This document shows, piece after piece, positions 54,750-63,900 of a stretch of DNA of 64,000 nucleotides. The stretch covers positions 4,016,501-4,080,500 of the forward strand of contig NZ_CP016808.1 of NCBI RefSeq assembly GCF_002741035.1, in the 5' to 3' direction. Position 1 is the stretch's first letter. The number at the start of each line of letters is the position of its first letter. The notes beneath the pieces were generated by a model that worked only from the letters and a program-made list of their open reading frames with translations, was not told the origin of the DNA and did not search any database. The position numbers were made by a program, and so were the translations under genes. This DNA is from Paenibacillus sp. BIHB 4019. Its GTDB lineage: Bacteria > Bacillota > Bacilli > Paenibacillales > Paenibacillaceae.

Positions 54750-55607
54750 GTGGAACGGTTGCTACTTGTATTATTCAAGCGTTTCTTGCGGAAAACCGTG
54801 CCCACCGACACCGTAGAAACGAAAGCGAAGGAACCATTATTAAAAAATACGAAATCCATGCAATCCCTGACGCCGGAGCAGACGGTTCTGCAAATTCAGC
54901 AAGGAGACGAGCTGCTGCGGGAGAGGTTCATTGCAAGCTATAAGCCATACATTGCAAAAGTGACAAGCCGCTTCTGCAAACGTTATGTCAATGCGAGCAG
55001 GGATGATGAATATAGCGTGGCCTTAATCGCCTTTAACGAAGCCATTAGCCAATTTTCGCCGGAATCCGGGAGATCGTTTCTTGGTTTTGCCGAGACGGTT
55101 ATCAGACGCCGTCTAATTGACTATGTGCGCCGTGAGCAGCGTCATCTATCGTCGGTTCCATATAGCACGTTCGAGCGTTTAGACGATGAGGAGCAGCTTT
55201 ACAATCCTGTTGAGCTGAAGCAGGCGCTGGCTGCATATGAATTGAACAGTACGGCGGATGAACGCCGGCTGGAGATGGGCGAATTTAATCAGGAGCTGCT
55301 GAAATATGGCGTATCGTTCGCTGAACTGGTCGACGCGTCGCCGAAGCATGCGGATTCACGCAAAATGCTGATGCGAACAGCAGCGATATTAGCAGAGGAT
55401 GCGGCGATGTTTGGCCAATTAAAGCTGACAGGCAAGCTGCCGGTCAAAGCATTGACGGAGGCGAGCGGCTTGTCGCGCAAGACGATTGAACGCAATCGTA
55501 AATATATGATTGCTATTGCATGCATTTTACGGGGCACGTACCCGTTTTTGAAAGATTACCTAGACCTGGATGACTGGCAGCGAGAAGCGAGCAAGGAGGC
55601 AGAATGA
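54750..55607 (+). CDS. sigI: RNA polymerase sigma factor SigI
   Basis: 285 residues. Region-2 part: KPYIAKVTSRFCKRYVNASRDDEYSVALIAFNEAISQFSPESGRSF and IRRRLIDYVRRE (split here as seen in two stretches, about 66-130). The C-terminal DNA-binding part holds LPVKALTEASGLSRKTIERNRKYMIAIA, highly conserved in SigI. GTG 54750 sits too close to GAGAGG, so TTG 54759 may be the true start. SigI answers heat or cell-wall stress in bacilli and polysaccharides in clostridia. Its stop overlaps rsgI by 4 nt. Confidence 0.92.
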   Translation: MERLLLVLFKRFLRKTVPTDTVETKAKEPLLKNTKSMQSLTPEQTVLQIQQGDELLRERFIASYKPYIAKVTSRFCKRYVNASRDDEYSVALIAFNEAISQFSPESGRSFLGFAETVIRRRLIDYVRREQRHLSSVPYSTFERLDDEEQLYNPVELKQALAAYELNSTADERRLEMGEFNQELLKYGVSFAELVDASPKHADSRKMLMRTAAILAEDAAMFGQLKLTGKLPVKALTEASGLSRKTIERNRKYMIAIACILRGTYPFLKDYLDLDDWQREASKEAE

Positions 55608-57013
55608 TGAATCGTGGCGTCGTAATGCAGATACAAAAAAATAGGGCAATTGTGCTGACGGCGGATGGCAGATTCATCAATTCCGTGCTTCCTCGCAACG
55701 TTAAGGTTGGCGATGAAATTGTGATTCAGCAGGAGGAGCGCGCGAGGCGCAGGAAGCCGAAAGCGCTGCTGTGGAGAACCGGAGTGGCTGCGGCTATCGT
55801 ACTGCTTATTTTGCCTGTGCTGCTGTATGTTCAGAGCGGCAAGCATCCAGTAGTCGCTTATTTCAGCATGGACATCAATCCAAGCATTGAAATCGGCATT
55901 GACAGCCGCGAGCAGGTGCAGGAGCTGCATGCGTTCAATGAGGCGGGCAAGCAGGTCATTGCTGGTGTGTCCTACAAAAATAAATCGCTTGCGCTGGTCA
56001 CATCGGCTGTTATGCAAAAAATTGCGGGCATGCACTATTTTGACGATAAGGTGCAGGATATCGTAGTGACGAGCGTAGTTGTTGGCGGTGATGACCCGCA
56101 GATGGACGTATTATTTTCGACTAAGCTTAATAAGGCTTTAACAGATATGGTGGCGGACGGATATATGCAGGCGGCTGTAGAAATTATGACGCTGTCTGCG
56201 CCGGTAGAGCTGCGGGATGCAGCGGAAGCGTACGGCCTGTCGTCGGGCAAGATGGCGGTTTATTTGATGGCCAAGGATGAAGGTTATGATCTTGAGCTGG
56301 AAAACTTCCAGCAGCATTCCATCAGCATGATAACCGAGCCGCTTGGCGGAGTGAAAACGATTATGAAGCATGCCGATAAAACGACCAAAGAAAGCCTGAG
56401 AAGCTTGCTTGAGGCGGAATCAAAGCAAGAAGCGGTGCAAGCCTCCGCTCCGGTTGTGGACAATGCGCCTGCTAAGCCCTTAGCATCTCCGACTCCTGCG
56501 CCTGTTCTTATAAGCTCATTGACGGATGGCGCGTCCTCTCCGAAGCCTTATGAGACGGTATCGACAAAGCCGACATCAACAACTGGGGCGACTGTCCAAG
56601 AGACGCCAGCCAAACAGGAGGATAACGGAAAGAGCGGGCATCACGACAAAGACAAGGACAAAGGCAAGAACAAAGACAAGAACAAAAATAAGAACAAAAA
56701 TAAGAACAAAGACAAGAACAAAGAAAAAGATAAGAACAAGCATGAAAACGGACATGAAAATAACGATAAGCAAGAAAATAACCAGGGAAACAAAAATAAA
56801 AATAAAGACAAAAACAGTGATAATAATAAAAAAGATGGCAGAAACAATAGCCATAAAGATGGTAAAAACAAGGATTCGGGCAAAAATAAAGAAAAAAGTA
56901 ACGGAGGGAAAGCTGGCGATAAAAATAAATGGAAGACCATTTGGGACGGTCAGCTCCATTTTAACTATCGAACAAACGTGGAAAATACATACGGCTGGCA
57001 GCGGTCAGCTTAG
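55604..57013 (+). CDS. rsgI: Anti-sigma-I factor RsgI with Lys/Asn-rich tail
   Basis: 469 residues. Cytoplasmic RsgI N-domain (about 5-50, GVVMQIQKNRAIVLTADG) binds SigI; one membrane segment (about 57-76); an outside domain with FSMDINPSIEIGID, where Asn92-Pro93 is the self-cleavage site reported for RsgI proteins; then a linker rich in Pro/Ser/Thr and a tail of about 100 residues of Lys/Asn/Asp repeats (KNKDKNKNKNK-type, about 345-450). Clostridial RsgI proteins carry carbohydrate-binding domains at this place; here a polycationic tail could touch teichoic acid or another anionic polymer (inference). Cotranscribed with sigI. Confidence 0.88.
   Translation: MMNRGVVMQIQKNRAIVLTADGRFINSVLPRNVKVGDEIVIQQEERARRRKPKALLWRTGVAAAIVLLILPVLLYVQSGKHPVVAYFSMDINPSIEIGIDSREQVQELHAFNEAGKQVIAGVSYKNKSLALVTSAVMQKIAGMHYFDDKVQDIVVTSVVVGGDDPQMDVLFSTKLNKALTDMVADGYMQAAVEIMTLSAPVELRDAAEAYGLSSGKMAVYLMAKDEGYDLELENFQQHSISMITEPLGGVKTIMKHADKTTKESLRSLLEAESKQEAVQASAPVVDNAPAKPLASPTPAPVLISSLTDGASSPKPYETVSTKPTSTTGATVQETPAKQEDNGKSGHHDKDKDKGKNKDKNKNKNKNKNKDKNKEKDKNKHENGHENNDKQENNQGNKNKNKDKNSDNNKKDGRNNSHKDGKNKDSGKNKEKSNGGKAGDKNKWKTIWDGQLHFNYRTNVENTYGWQRSA
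56646..56932 (+). repeat. AAR-rich low-complexity coding repeat
   Basis: Irregular units of AACAAAGACAAG and AACAAAAATAAG encode the basic tail of RsgI. Prone to slippage, so length probably varies between strains. Confidence 0.8.
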
Positions 57014-57062
57014 GATTCGTCCAATTCGTTGTAAAAATACCATTTTTCGACAAATATTCTCA

Positions 57063-57092
57063 TTGACATGAAGGACATCAAAAATCTATGAT
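57063..57092 (+). promoter_or_regulatory. Possible promoter of the kinase gene at 57146
   Basis: TTGACA, 18 nt, TATGAT. Confidence 0.55.
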
Positions 57093-57145
57093 GAGTATAG
57101 CTTGAATTAGCGTTGTCCATTGATGCTGCCGGGGGGGAGTAGAGG

Positions 57146-58525
57146 ATGCAGATGATGCGAAAGCGTTATTTCCCGGCACTTGCCGAATACATACGAAGTG
57201 ATAAGGAAAGTTCTCTTTATCAAGCAGCAGAGCTAGGCAAAGAGTTAACGGGAATCCAACTTGATGATGTCATTGCGATCCATGAGGATTGCATGCAGAC
57301 ATTAGTATCGAATGTGGACTCGGAAGAAGCAGTCAAATTGTACAATCGTTCGTTCATTTTTTTAATCGAATTTATGGTGGCGTATCGTTTTCATTTGCTG
57401 GCGAATCAAACCAATGATCAGAAGTTTACGGAAATGAGGGAAATGCTGCTCCGTTCCAATCGTTCATTTGAAATGGTCAAAAATAAGTATGAAAATGTGC
57501 TGCAGCATATGGACAGCGGCATCGCATTGTTTGACAGTGAAGGCATTTTGTCATTCATTAATTTGCAAATGGCGAAGCACCTAGACATTCCCCGCAAAAC
57601 GCTGGTGGGCTGCAATTTGCCTGAAATTTTGCGGCATCCGCAGCTTAGCCGGTATACCCGGAAAATGATTTTAAGGCTGTACAAGGAAATGCTGCTTAGG
57701 CGCATGCGGAGTTATGAGTTTCAGGATAGGGATGGCAACCATTTGCTCGTAACGGTCACCTACGGCGATCAGCTTGAAGGTGATTTTCTATTCAGCGTCA
57801 AAGATGTGTCGGAGTATAAGCAGATTGAACAAACGGCTTTACAAAATGACAAGCTAGCCATGCTTGGCCGAATTGCGGCTGCCATTGCGCATGAAATTCG
57901 CAATCCGCTGACGTCGATACGCGGATTTATCCAGCTGCTGCGCCCGTATTTGCTGCAAATGGGCAAGGAGGAATATGCCCGAATCATTTTAGCCGAAATT
58001 GATCGTGCTAATGATATTATTTACGAGTTTCTAAACTCGTCCAAGCCGTCAGCTCCATTAAAGAAAGCGTTTTCTATTAATTTACTGCTTAAAGAAGTTG
58101 CGCTGCTTACGGAGAGCGAGGCGCTTATGCGCAATTGCCAGATCGAGCTGCAGCTCGAAGGAGATGAATATGCGCTCGTCGCTTCGATCGACATGAAGCA
58201 GATTAAGCAGGTCATTCTCAACATTGTGAAAAATTCGCTCGATGCGGTAGCGGAGCGGGAAAGCGATGATATCGGCATTATTGAGCTGTCAACGAGAGCC
58301 GATGGCTCTTATGTGGAGATTACGATGAAGGATAATGGGAAAGGAATGGATAAGGCGACATTAGCTCGATTATTTGATCCTTTTTTTACGACCAAGGAAG
58401 AAGGGACAGGCCTTGGCTTATCCGTCAGTTATCGGATCATCCGCAATCATGGCGGCTCTATTCGCGTCGAAAGCGTCGTAGGAAGCGGCACATCATTCAT
58501 TATTTATTTGCCATTAGCGGAATAA
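57146..58525 (+). CDS. RsbU_N-PAS sensor histidine kinase
   Basis: 459 residues, soluble; ATG with GGGGGAG upstream. The first 80 or so residues resemble the RsbU N-terminal four-helix domain (YFPALAEYIRS, ELTGIQLDDVIAIHE), which in RsbU binds the activator RsbT. A PAS domain follows (about 115-230), then HisKA with His249 in AIAHEIRNPLTSIRGF and HATPase with NIVKNSLDA, KDNGKGM and GTGLGLSVSYRII. No response regulator is adjacent, so it is an orphan; kinases of this kind in Paenibacillus often phosphorylate Spo0F (known for the group, not shown here). A terminator follows. Confidence 0.87.
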   Translation: MQMMRKRYFPALAEYIRSDKESSLYQAAELGKELTGIQLDDVIAIHEDCMQTLVSNVDSEEAVKLYNRSFIFLIEFMVAYRFHLLANQTNDQKFTEMREMLLRSNRSFEMVKNKYENVLQHMDSGIALFDSEGILSFINLQMAKHLDIPRKTLVGCNLPEILRHPQLSRYTRKMILRLYKEMLLRRMRSYEFQDRDGNHLLVTVTYGDQLEGDFLFSVKDVSEYKQIEQTALQNDKLAMLGRIAAAIAHEIRNPLTSIRGFIQLLRPYLLQMGKEEYARIILAEIDRANDIIYEFLNSSKPSAPLKKAFSINLLLKEVALLTESEALMRNCQIELQLEGDEYALVASIDMKQIKQVILNIVKNSLDAVAERESDDIGIIELSTRADGSYVEITMKDNGKGMDKATLARLFDPFFTTKEEGTGLGLSVSYRIIRNHGGSIRVESVVGSGTSFIIYLPLAE

Positions 58526-58532
58526 ATGATTA

Positions 58533-58562
58533 AAATCGGGGGTATGCCCCCCGATTTTTTTT
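58533..58562 (+). terminator. Terminator after the RsbU_N-PAS kinase
   Basis: AAATCGGGGG/CCCCCGATTT with a TATG loop and eight T. Confidence 0.9.
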
Positions 58563-58606
58563 CATCTTTATGGCGGGAGGCGCTAAAAGGAGAGGAATGA
58601 TTGACC

Positions 58607-60127
58607 ATGAGTACATTATTTACATATGGAACGCCAGGTGCTGAACCAATAGATGCAGTCGTTCGTTTCATTAGCCCGCGTGAGCTTAGCGATGCTGCAG
58701 CCGAATGGCTGCTGCCGCAAATTGACCAGGCTATTCGCAGCCTGTTTCTCAAAGGGCTGTTCAAGGGAGAGGCGGAGCAGGCTCACGTCATTCAGACGCT
58801 CGGCTTGTATCCTGCTGCCGAGCATGTAATAGTGGTTGGCTATGAGGAGCAATCCGGCGCAGACGGCTTGCGTCTAGCGGCTGCAACAGCGGCCAAAGCC
58901 TTGAAGCGCATAAAGGCGCAGTCCGTGCATGTTGTGCTGCCGCTATCTGCGGTGGAAGCAGAAGGACTTTCCCAGCAGCAAGCGGCTCAGGCGCTGACTG
59001 AAGGGCTGAAGCTGGCGGTGCATGACCGTCTGCCAGAGAAACGCGAAGCGAAAACGCGTTATGCGATCGGTAAAGTGTATTTCTCCATCGCTGGAAATGA
59101 AGCGCAAGGCGCTGCTTCTGATACCAGCGAGCAATGGATTGCTGGAATTACACGCGGCGTTGCCTGTGCCGATGGCGTAATCAGCGCCCGTGATTTGACG
59201 AATATAGCGGGCAATAAGCTCGTGCCTGAAGGTCTGGCTACGTATGCCGAGGAGCTTGCCCGCCAGTATGATTTTGACATTGAAATTATTGATGAGTGGA
59301 CAGCAGCCGAGCAGGGCATGGGCGGCTTGCTTGGAGTCGGTCAAGGCAGCATCAACCCGCCGCGTATGATTGTGCTGCATTATAAGGGTGCGCCAGGCGA
59401 GCAAGCGGCTTGGGGCTTAATTGGCAAAGGCATCACCTTTGATACAGGCGGCATATCGCTCAAGCGGGCGCCGGGCATGGAGGAGATGATTGCCGATATG
59501 GGCGGCGCAGCGGCAGTGCTTGGCGCAATGCAGGCTATCGGCGAGCTTAAGCCGGCGGTGAACATTATTGCGGTCATTCCATCGGCGGAAAACATGCCAT
59601 CGGATCGGGCACTGAAGCCAGGCGATGTCATTACGATGATGAACGGCCTGACGGTGGAAGTGGTGAATACGGATGCCGAAGGCAGGCTGGTGCTTGGCGA
59701 CGGACTCACGACAGCGATTCGCCGCGGGGCAACGAAGCTGATTGATGTCGCGACGCTGACAGGAGCGGTGTCGGTAGCGCTCGGCTCGCAAGCGACGGGA
59801 GCGGTAACGAATCATGATGGGCTCATGCAGCAGGTGCGCGAGGCATCTGAGCGTGCTGGCGAGCGAGTATGGCAGCTTCCCGCTTATCCGGAATACAAGA
59901 AGCAAATTCGGAGTGAAGCGGCAGATTTGAAAAACAGCGGCGGCCGGGAAGCGGGCACCATTACGGGCGGATTGTTCATCGGCGCATTCGCTGAGGATCT
60001 GCCTTGGGTTCATCTCGATATTGCGGGCGTGTCGTTCCGTGAATCGGCGAAGGCACTGGAGCCGAAAGGCGGCACCGGCGTTATGGTGCGTACGCTTGTC
60101 GAGCTCATGTACGCAGCAAAGGCGTAA
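58607..60127 (+). CDS. Leucyl aminopeptidase (M17)
   Basis: 506 residues from ATG 58607 (GGAGAGG 11 bases upstream; in-frame TTG 58601 is the alternative). The catalytic domain has LIGKGITFDTGGISLK (metal Lys and Asp), MEEMIADMGGAAAV, and NTDAEGRLVLGDGL with the ligand Asp/Glu and the bicarbonate-site Arg; the N-terminal domain (about 1-170) is the usual macro-like domain. Hexameric, cytosolic, removes N-terminal residues from peptides. Stand-alone gene with its own strong terminator. Confidence 0.93.
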   Translation: MSTLFTYGTPGAEPIDAVVRFISPRELSDAAAEWLLPQIDQAIRSLFLKGLFKGEAEQAHVIQTLGLYPAAEHVIVVGYEEQSGADGLRLAAATAAKALKRIKAQSVHVVLPLSAVEAEGLSQQQAAQALTEGLKLAVHDRLPEKREAKTRYAIGKVYFSIAGNEAQGAASDTSEQWIAGITRGVACADGVISARDLTNIAGNKLVPEGLATYAEELARQYDFDIEIIDEWTAAEQGMGGLLGVGQGSINPPRMIVLHYKGAPGEQAAWGLIGKGITFDTGGISLKRAPGMEEMIADMGGAAAVLGAMQAIGELKPAVNIIAVIPSAENMPSDRALKPGDVITMMNGLTVEVVNTDAEGRLVLGDGLTTAIRRGATKLIDVATLTGAVSVALGSQATGAVTNHDGLMQQVREASERAGERVWQLPAYPEYKKQIRSEAADLKNSGGREAGTITGGLFIGAFAEDLPWVHLDIAGVSFRESAKALEPKGGTGVMVRTLVELMYAAKA

Positions 60128-60178
60128 ACTGCAGCTTAAGCAGGAGTGCGCTGGACAGCAAGTTAATGCTTATAATCA

Positions 60179-60235
60179 AAGCAACGACCGCAGCAGAGGG
60201 TTAACCTCGGCTGCGGTCGTTGCTTCTCTTTTTCC
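60179..60235 (+). terminator. Terminator after the aminopeptidase gene
   Basis: Sixteen-pair stem AAGCAACGACCGCAGC/GCTGCGGTCGTTGCTT, then CTCTTTTT. Confidence 0.9.
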
Positions 60236-60332
60236 ATCTTTCTACATGCCAAAAAAATAAATAGCATAACCAACTACGTAAATGTTACTATATATAAAAA
60301 ATAAAGCAGTGGACGAGGAGTTTTGAAGCAGC

Positions 60333-61688
60333 ATGAATAACGGAGAAGCGGGCCTTAAAAAAGAAGGCCTGGTCATTTTAATACTTAGCTTTGCTTTAAC
60401 GTTGGTCGTTATGAATACAATGATGTTTAATCTGGCGCTGCCGGATGTGGAGAAGCAATTTTCCCTCACAGCGATTGCGACCTCATGGATTGTAACGGGT
60501 TATTCCATTATGTTCGCGATTGCTTCGATTACGTACAGCAGGCTTTCGGATTTTATACCGATGAAGCTATTGTTTCTCATTGCCCTGTCTTCCCTTGGCG
60601 TAGCGTCGATTTTAGGCTTTTTCAGCAACAGCTTCATACTGCTAATGGCTGCGCGTCTTATTCAAGCAACGGGAGCAGGGGCGATTGCCGCGCTTGGCAT
60701 CGTGCTCGTTACACGGTTTATTCCCGCTGACCGCCGCGGCCGGGCGATGGCGCTTATTATGTCTGCAACCTCGCTAGGGCTTGGACTTGGTCCGGTAATC
60801 GGCGGTGTGATCGTCGAATATTTGGGCTGGCATTATTTATTTGCGGTTACAGCCATTATGATTTTGCTCATTCCTATGTTCTATAAAATGATTCCGGCTG
60901 AAAGCCGCAAAAGCGGCTCGTTCGACGTAGCGGGCGCGCTGCTGATTGGCATTGGAACGACAGGCCTGCTGCTCGCCTTGACGAGCAAAAGCCTGATCGC
61001 CTTAATCGTCGGTGTGGTCGCGGTTGCCTTGTTCTGGTGGCGAATCCACAAGGCGAAGGACCCCTTCGTCCAGCCGGATTTGTTCCGCAATAAGCCTTAC
61101 ATGCTGCTCGGCATGCTGGGTGTTACTTCATACATGAACAACTTTGCTGCATTATTTCTCGTTCCACAGGTGCTCGCTGGCGTGTATCATTTAACGCCTG
61201 CCCAGTCCGGTTTAATCGTATTTCCAGGCTCGCTGGCAACGATGGTTGCCTCAAGATATATTGGCAGTACCATTGACCGGCTTGGCAATCGTTTCTTTAT
61301 CCGTCTGGCTCCGGTCGGCCTATTTGCCGCTTCGCTCGCGCTTGCATTCAGCGCTGTACATTCCTATTGGGCAATTCTCATTATCTATATGCTGCTTAGT
61401 GTTAGTTTCTCTGCCTTAACGAGCAGCGTGTCTAATGAAATGTCGAGGCTGCTGCCGCAAAAGGAAATTGGAGCGGGAATGGGATTATTCCAGCTTGCCC
61501 AGTTTTTCAGTGGCGCTTTGACTGCCGCCTTGATAGGCACCGCCATTGTATGGCAGGCTCAGCTGGCTAAATCAGAAGCGTTCAATCATATTTTATGGGG
61601 CATGTCCGTTATTGTGCTGGGCACGGTCGTCAGTTCGCTGTTATACACGCGCAGCGCTGCTCGCCAAGCTTCCCGCCAAGCAGCCTAA
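60333..61688 (+). CDS. MFS transporter, DHA2-like exporter
   Basis: 451 residues with about 14 hydrophobic segments. Motif C, typical of antiporters, is visible as GLGLGPVIGGVIVEYLGWHYLF (shown in part: GPVIGGVIVEYLGW), and an arginine-rich loop motif VTRFIPADRRGRAMALI follows segment 4. It is likely a proton-driven exporter of drugs or metabolites. GAGGAG lies 12 bases before the ATG, a little far. No regulator is linked; single gene with a terminator GAAACC/GGTTTC at 61699-61727. Confidence 0.85.
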   Translation: MNNGEAGLKKEGLVILILSFALTLVVMNTMMFNLALPDVEKQFSLTAIATSWIVTGYSIMFAIASITYSRLSDFIPMKLLFLIALSSLGVASILGFFSNSFILLMAARLIQATGAGAIAALGIVLVTRFIPADRRGRAMALIMSATSLGLGLGPVIGGVIVEYLGWHYLFAVTAIMILLIPMFYKMIPAESRKSGSFDVAGALLIGIGTTGLLLALTSKSLIALIVGVVAVALFWWRIHKAKDPFVQPDLFRNKPYMLLGMLGVTSYMNNFAALFLVPQVLAGVYHLTPAQSGLIVFPGSLATMVASRYIGSTIDRLGNRFFIRLAPVGLFAASLALAFSAVHSYWAILIIYMLLSVSFSALTSSVSNEMSRLLPQKEIGAGMGLFQLAQFFSGALTAALIGTAIVWQAQLAKSEAFNHILWGMSVIVLGTVVSSLLYTRSAARQASRQAA

Positions 61689-61698
61689 TACGTGTCGT

Positions 61699-61727
61699 GA
61701 AACCTGTCGCGGGTTTCTAATTTTTTA
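61699..61727 (+). terminator. Terminator after the MFS gene
   Basis: GAAACCTG/CGGGTTTC then TAATTTTTT. Confidence 0.65.
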
Positions 61728-61862
61728 TAAAAGAGTTAACGTCTTACAGGGATGAATATATTTATTTTCCAATAAATCTGGATGCGCTAGCAGGGAAGTT
61801 AACAACCCATGTTGAATTTACAACTCATGAGGACGGAATAGGGCTGAAAGTGGAGGGTTCGG

Positions 61863-63695
61863 ATGAGCGACTATGTAAGTGCGGACTTGTATCATACCTA
61901 TATGAACTCCATTTGGGAAGAGACAACAGATGGTATTGTTATTGTCGATTTGCAGCGTATCGTGCTGGATGTCAATCCAGCTTTTGAGCAGATGTACGGC
62001 TGGACGAAGGAGGAGCTGGTAGGCAGGAAGCTCCCCGTCGGCCCGGCCCATCTCTATAAGGAGTTTGCCAGACTGTACGATCAGGTGATTGAGGGCAAGA
62101 AGGTAGCCGCAGCGGAATACCCGAAGCTGTGCAAGAACGGCAAGCATCTGCATGTGAGCATTACCTTATCCGCTGTTCGCGACAGCAGCGGCCAGACGAC
62201 CGGAATCGTTGCTATTGAGCGGGATATTACGAAACGCAAGCAGACCGAGAAGGCGCTTCGGGAGACGGAGCAGCTTTACAGCCACCTGACGCAAAATGTG
62301 CTAGCCGGCGTTTTTGTGAGGCAGGATCGTAAAATCGTTTATATTAACTCGTATATGTCCGCCATGCTCGGCTACACGAGAGAGGAATTTGTTACGCTGC
62401 GCACCGCCGACTACATTGATGCGATTGAGCTGTTCACCATTAAGCGGCAGGTCGCGGAAATTTTGATTAAAAAGCGTGAGCCCCGCTATACCGTTACCGT
62501 ACGCGGCAAGAAGAAGGATGGCGGATTCGTTTATTTGGAAGTCAATCTCTCGCTCATTATGTACAAAGGCAGAACAGCGATGCTAGGCTCAGCCAAGGAT
62601 GTGACATCATCGGTTGCACTTGAGCGTTCCTTGCGGGAAAGCGCCGAGATGTACCAGCGTGTCATGAAGCTGCTGCCCGAGCCGATTGTGCTTAGCGATC
62701 ATGGAAAAATTATTTACGCCAACAATTCGGCCATCAAGCTCGTTCAGGCCGATGAAAAAAACGAAGTAATTGGACATTCGGTATTTGAATATATTCATCC
62801 TGACCATCATGAGGAATCGCTTAGGATGATGGATCTGATTATGTTTGATGAAGAGCCGAGCCAGTTTGAGGAGCGGCAAATTATTTGCAGGGATGGGCAG
62901 ACGATAGATGTTGAAATGTCGAGCATCCGCATTAACAATTATATGGGCAAGCGGGTTATTTTAACGGTAATCCGGGATTTGACTGATCGCAAGCGTTCTG
63001 AGGATATGCTGGTGCGTTCCGAGAAGCTGTCGGTTATTGGCCAGCTTGCTGCGGGCGTTGCCCATGAAATTCGCAATCCGCTAACGGCGCTCAAAGGTTT
63101 TACGCAATTGCTCAAAACCAAAAACGAAGGTTATGGCTCCTATCTCGATATTATGTCCAACGAGCTGGATCGAATTAATTTAATCGTTAATGAATTTATG
63201 ACTTTGGCTAAGCCGCATTTTACCAGATTCAACGATGAGAATTTGGTACATATTTTGCGCGGCGTTATTTCGGTGCTGGAAACACAGGCGATAATGACGA
63301 ACGTGGATATTGAGACGCAGGTGGAAGATTGCTTAATGATTATTCATGCAGACGCCAATCAGCTCAAGCAGGTATTCATTAATGTCATCAAAAATGCGAT
63401 CGAGGCAATGCCTGATGGCGGGCGCGTTACGATTACGATTCGCTCAAACTTTCCTGATAGCGTTTGCTTGACGATTCGCGATGAGGGGATTGGAATGACC
63501 GACTCCATTATCGGGAAAATCGGGCAGCCCTTTATTACGACAAAGGAAAAAGGCACGGGCCTAGGGCTGATGATCAGCTCCAGAATTATTGAGGCCCATC
63601 ATGGTACTTTACATATCGTTAGTCGACATGGCGAAGGCACGGAAGTGCAAATTACGCTGCCGCTGGCTAAGCCTGCAACGACAGAATTAAATTAA
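61863..63695 (+). CDS. Three-PAS sensor histidine kinase, sporulation-kinase type
   Basis: 610 residues, no membrane segment. PAS 1 about 13-130 (EETTDGIVIVDLQRIVLDVNPAFE, shown in part), PAS 2 about 135-255, PAS 3 about 260-375. HisKA with His401 in AAGVAHEIRNPLTALKGF; HATPase with NVIKNAIEAMPDGG, RDEGIGM and GTGLGLMISSRII. The layout (several PAS then this H box) is that of KinA/KinE-type Spo0F kinases in Bacillus and Paenibacillus. ATG with GGAGGG-like site (GTGGAGG). No response regulator next to it. Confidence 0.88.
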   Translation: MSDYVSADLYHTYMNSIWEETTDGIVIVDLQRIVLDVNPAFEQMYGWTKEELVGRKLPVGPAHLYKEFARLYDQVIEGKKVAAAEYPKLCKNGKHLHVSITLSAVRDSSGQTTGIVAIERDITKRKQTEKALRETEQLYSHLTQNVLAGVFVRQDRKIVYINSYMSAMLGYTREEFVTLRTADYIDAIELFTIKRQVAEILIKKREPRYTVTVRGKKKDGGFVYLEVNLSLIMYKGRTAMLGSAKDVTSSVALERSLRESAEMYQRVMKLLPEPIVLSDHGKIIYANNSAIKLVQADEKNEVIGHSVFEYIHPDHHEESLRMMDLIMFDEEPSQFEERQIICRDGQTIDVEMSSIRINNYMGKRVILTVIRDLTDRKRSEDMLVRSEKLSVIGQLAAGVAHEIRNPLTALKGFTQLLKTKNEGYGSYLDIMSNELDRINLIVNEFMTLAKPHFTRFNDENLVHILRGVISVLETQAIMTNVDIETQVEDCLMIIHADANQLKQVFINVIKNAIEAMPDGGRVTITIRSNFPDSVCLTIRDEGIGMTDSIIGKIGQPFITTKEKGTGLGLMISSRIIEAHHGTLHIVSRHGEGTEVQITLPLAKPATTELN

Positions 63696-63756
63696 TTTTG
63701 CCCTGTTCCCTCATTTAACCTTCATCCCAGTAGCGTATCCGTTTTAGAGTGATAAG

Positions 63757-63797
63757 CCTTCAGTTTCGCGCCTACCCGCGAAGTGCTGAAGGTTTTT
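63757..63797 (+). terminator. Terminator after the PAS kinase gene
   Basis: CCTTCAG/CTGAAGG with inner TTCGCG/CGCGAA, then five T. Confidence 0.8.
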
Positions 63798-63900
63798 ATC
63801 TATTTGTGTGCGAAACGGGCAAATTAGACTGATCAGACTTACATGTTGTTAAATGCACTTAAAATAGAATGAAAAAGCAGCAAAAGGAGTGTCACATAGA

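Noticed and set aside
56576..56959. Very hydrophobic minus-strand frame that looks like a membrane protein
   Set aside because: It is the complement of the AAR-rich Lys codons in rsgI (Lys read backwards gives Phe/Leu), so hydrophobicity is an artefact.
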